A DNA stretch of 64,000 nucleotides, taken from contig CP102593.1 of the NCBI GenBank assembly GCA_025666215.1, forward strand, positions 3,485,001-3,549,000, written 5' to 3'. Source of the stretch: Xanthomonas campestris pv. phormiicola. GTDB taxonomy: Bacteria; Pseudomonadota; Gammaproteobacteria; Xanthomonadales; Xanthomonadaceae. Shown here one piece after another: positions 62,944 to 64,000 of this stretch (within the stretch, counting starts at the first letter, position 1; every line of letters begins with the position of its first letter). A program made the translations under genes and the position numbers. The notes below the pieces were generated by a model that was not told the DNA's origin, searched no databases, and worked only from the letters and a program-made list of their open reading frames with translations.

Positions 62944-63897
62944 TCAACCGGCCTGAGGCGCATGCATCCCCAGATGCTGCGCCAACCGCGCGATAGCGCG
63001 CGGCGTGGTGCGGCAGCAGCCGCCGATCAGGCGTGCGCCGGCGGCGCGCCAGGCATCGACACGATCGCCCAGGCCGCAGGCATCGCTGCCGGCACCGTCC
63101 CAGCGCCTGCCTGCAGCGTCGTAGCGCTCGCCGGAGTTCGGATACACCACCAGCGGCAACCGGGTCAGCGTCGCCAGATGCTGCAGCGCTGGGGTGCACA
63201 GCTCCGGCGCGATGCAGTTGATACCGAGCGCGACGACCTGCGGATGGCCGTCGAGCAGCGCCACCACCTCGCGCAGCGGCGTGCCGTCGCTCAGATGCGT
63301 GGTGTCGCGCAGGGTGAACGAAAACCACGCCGTGATCTGCGCAAACTCCTGCAGCAACGCCAGCAGCGCGGCGATCTCCGCCGCCGACGGTTGCGTCTCG
63401 CAGGCCAGCAGGTCCACGCCCGCTGCGACCAGTGCGGCGATACGCGGGCGGTGGAACTCCAGCAGCTGCGCCTGCGGCAGCGCGTAGTCGCCGCGGTATT
63501 CCGAACCGTCGGCCAGATAGGCGCCATACGGTCCCACCGAGCCGGCCACCAGCAGTACGCCGGCATCCGCATGCATCGCCCGATACGCAGCGCGCGCCTC
63601 CAGCGCCAGGTGCGCGCTGCGGGCGATCAATTGCTGCGCTTGCGCCAGGTCCAGTCCGCGCGCGGCGAACCCCAACGGCGTGGCCTGGTAGCTGGCGGTG
63701 ATCGCGCATTGCGCGCCGGCCTGGAAATAATCCAGGTGCACCTGGCCGATCAGCTGCGGCTGCTCGAGCAGCACCTTCGCCGACCACAACGCATCGCCAA
63801 GGTCGCAACCGCGCGCCTCCAGCTCGGTGGCCAGCGCGCCGTCGAGCACGATGCAGCGGTCGTCGGCCAGCAGCGCAGTCAACGGGTTGTGCGGCAT
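62944..63897 (-). CDS. mmuM: Homocysteine S-methyltransferase
   Basis: 317 residues from ATG 63897, with GAGG 8-11 bp upstream; an ATG at 63933 is less likely. LDGALATELEARGCDL at the start, the zinc ligand in GINCIAPE, and the C-terminal Cys pair in IGGCCRTTP are those of MmuM-type homocysteine S-methyltransferases, which use S-methylmethionine or SAM as donor to make methionine. The usual partner permease mmuP is not in this window. Confidence 0.92.
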   Translation of the reverse strand: MPHNPLTALLADDRCIVLDGALATELEARGCDLGDALWSAKVLLEQPQLIGQVHLDYFQAGAQCAITASYQATPLGFAARGLDLAQAQQLIARSAHLALEARAAYRAMHADAGVLLVAGSVGPYGAYLADGSEYRGDYALPQAQLLEFHRPRIAALVAAGVDLLACETQPSAAEIAALLALLQEFAQITAWFSFTLRDTTHLSDGTPLREVVALLDGHPQVVALGINCIAPELCTPALQHLATLTRLPLVVYPNSGERYDAAGRRWDGAGSDACGLGDRVDAWRAAGARLIGGCCRTTPRAIARLAQHLGMHAPQAG

Positions 63898-64000
63898 GCT
63901 CGCGTCCTCGCCGGCGAAACGTGATGCCGCCATTGTGGCAGGCGGTGGCCGCTGCGCGGAATGCGGGCGGTCGTGCGCACCGCCATTTGCGCACACGCAG

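Overview
The window is GC-rich (roughly 68-70% by eye), gene-dense chromosomal DNA from a gammaproteobacterium of the Xanthomonadaceae. Xanthomonas or a close relative (Stenotrophomonas, Pseudoxanthomonas) fits best. The reasons are the TonB-dependent receptors, the tandem M13 peptidases, the lipase effector with its lipoprotein partner, the FecR/LysM-CHASE2-GGDEF pair, the DUF1501/DUF1800 pair and the lineage-typical short repeats. The genus call is inference; no rRNA gene is present. I saw no tRNA, rRNA, CRISPR array, complete insertion sequence or prophage.

Layout. 1-6644: the 3' end of a TonB-dependent receptor, a phytoene-desaturase-like flavoprotein, and two tandem M13-type secreted proteins, the second of which has lost its zinc site. 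6645-9714: an accessory island with a 7-bp tandem repeat, a short duplicated gene remnant, an AT-richer lipoprotein gene, a lipase-fold effector candidate and a coiled-coil membrane protein. 9776-18738: rhomboid protease, alkyltransferase-like protein, EamA exporter, glutathione reductase, DUF418 protein, SlyD-like isomerase, two NlpC/P60 hydrolases, a thioesterase and a methyltransferase. 18746-25185: dicarboxylate symporter, PhoA-type lipoprotein phosphatase with a coupled small secreted protein, then tilS and xseB-ispA. 25186-25700: a rearrangement scar with two REP repeats, a 16-bp mobile-element end and a beta-xylosidase remnant. 25943-30569: M35 peptidase, DUF1501/DUF1800 pair, a LysR-type remnant and a DUF4870 protein.

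30724-52807 is mostly conserved housekeeping: pmbA, yjgA, tldD, yhdP, rng, maf, a SIMPL protein, a tonB-TonB-dependent receptor pair, and the cluster rlmH / J-domain protein / rsfS / nadD / holA / lptE / leuS on the minus strand. 53075-63897 holds a DUF998 protein, a thioredoxin-TPR protein, the FecR/LysM and CHASE2-GGDEF pair, a DUF4442 protein, DUF502, a queuosine-precursor transporter, a DUF885 metallopeptidase and a homocysteine methyltransferase.

Most notable: (i) the lipase effector-like cassette at 7152-9714, whose composition breaks inside the effector gene and which has a duplicated remnant upstream; (ii) a family of elements built from a 7-bp unit (GGGACTC), which has inserted into gene junctions and is apparently translated in nadD and yjgA and abuts the yhdP start; (iii) a 99-bp MITE-like element inserted in a REP repeat with a 4-bp duplication, whose terminal sequence also marks the same REP position at the xylosidase scar; (iv) the apparently dead M13 paralogue.
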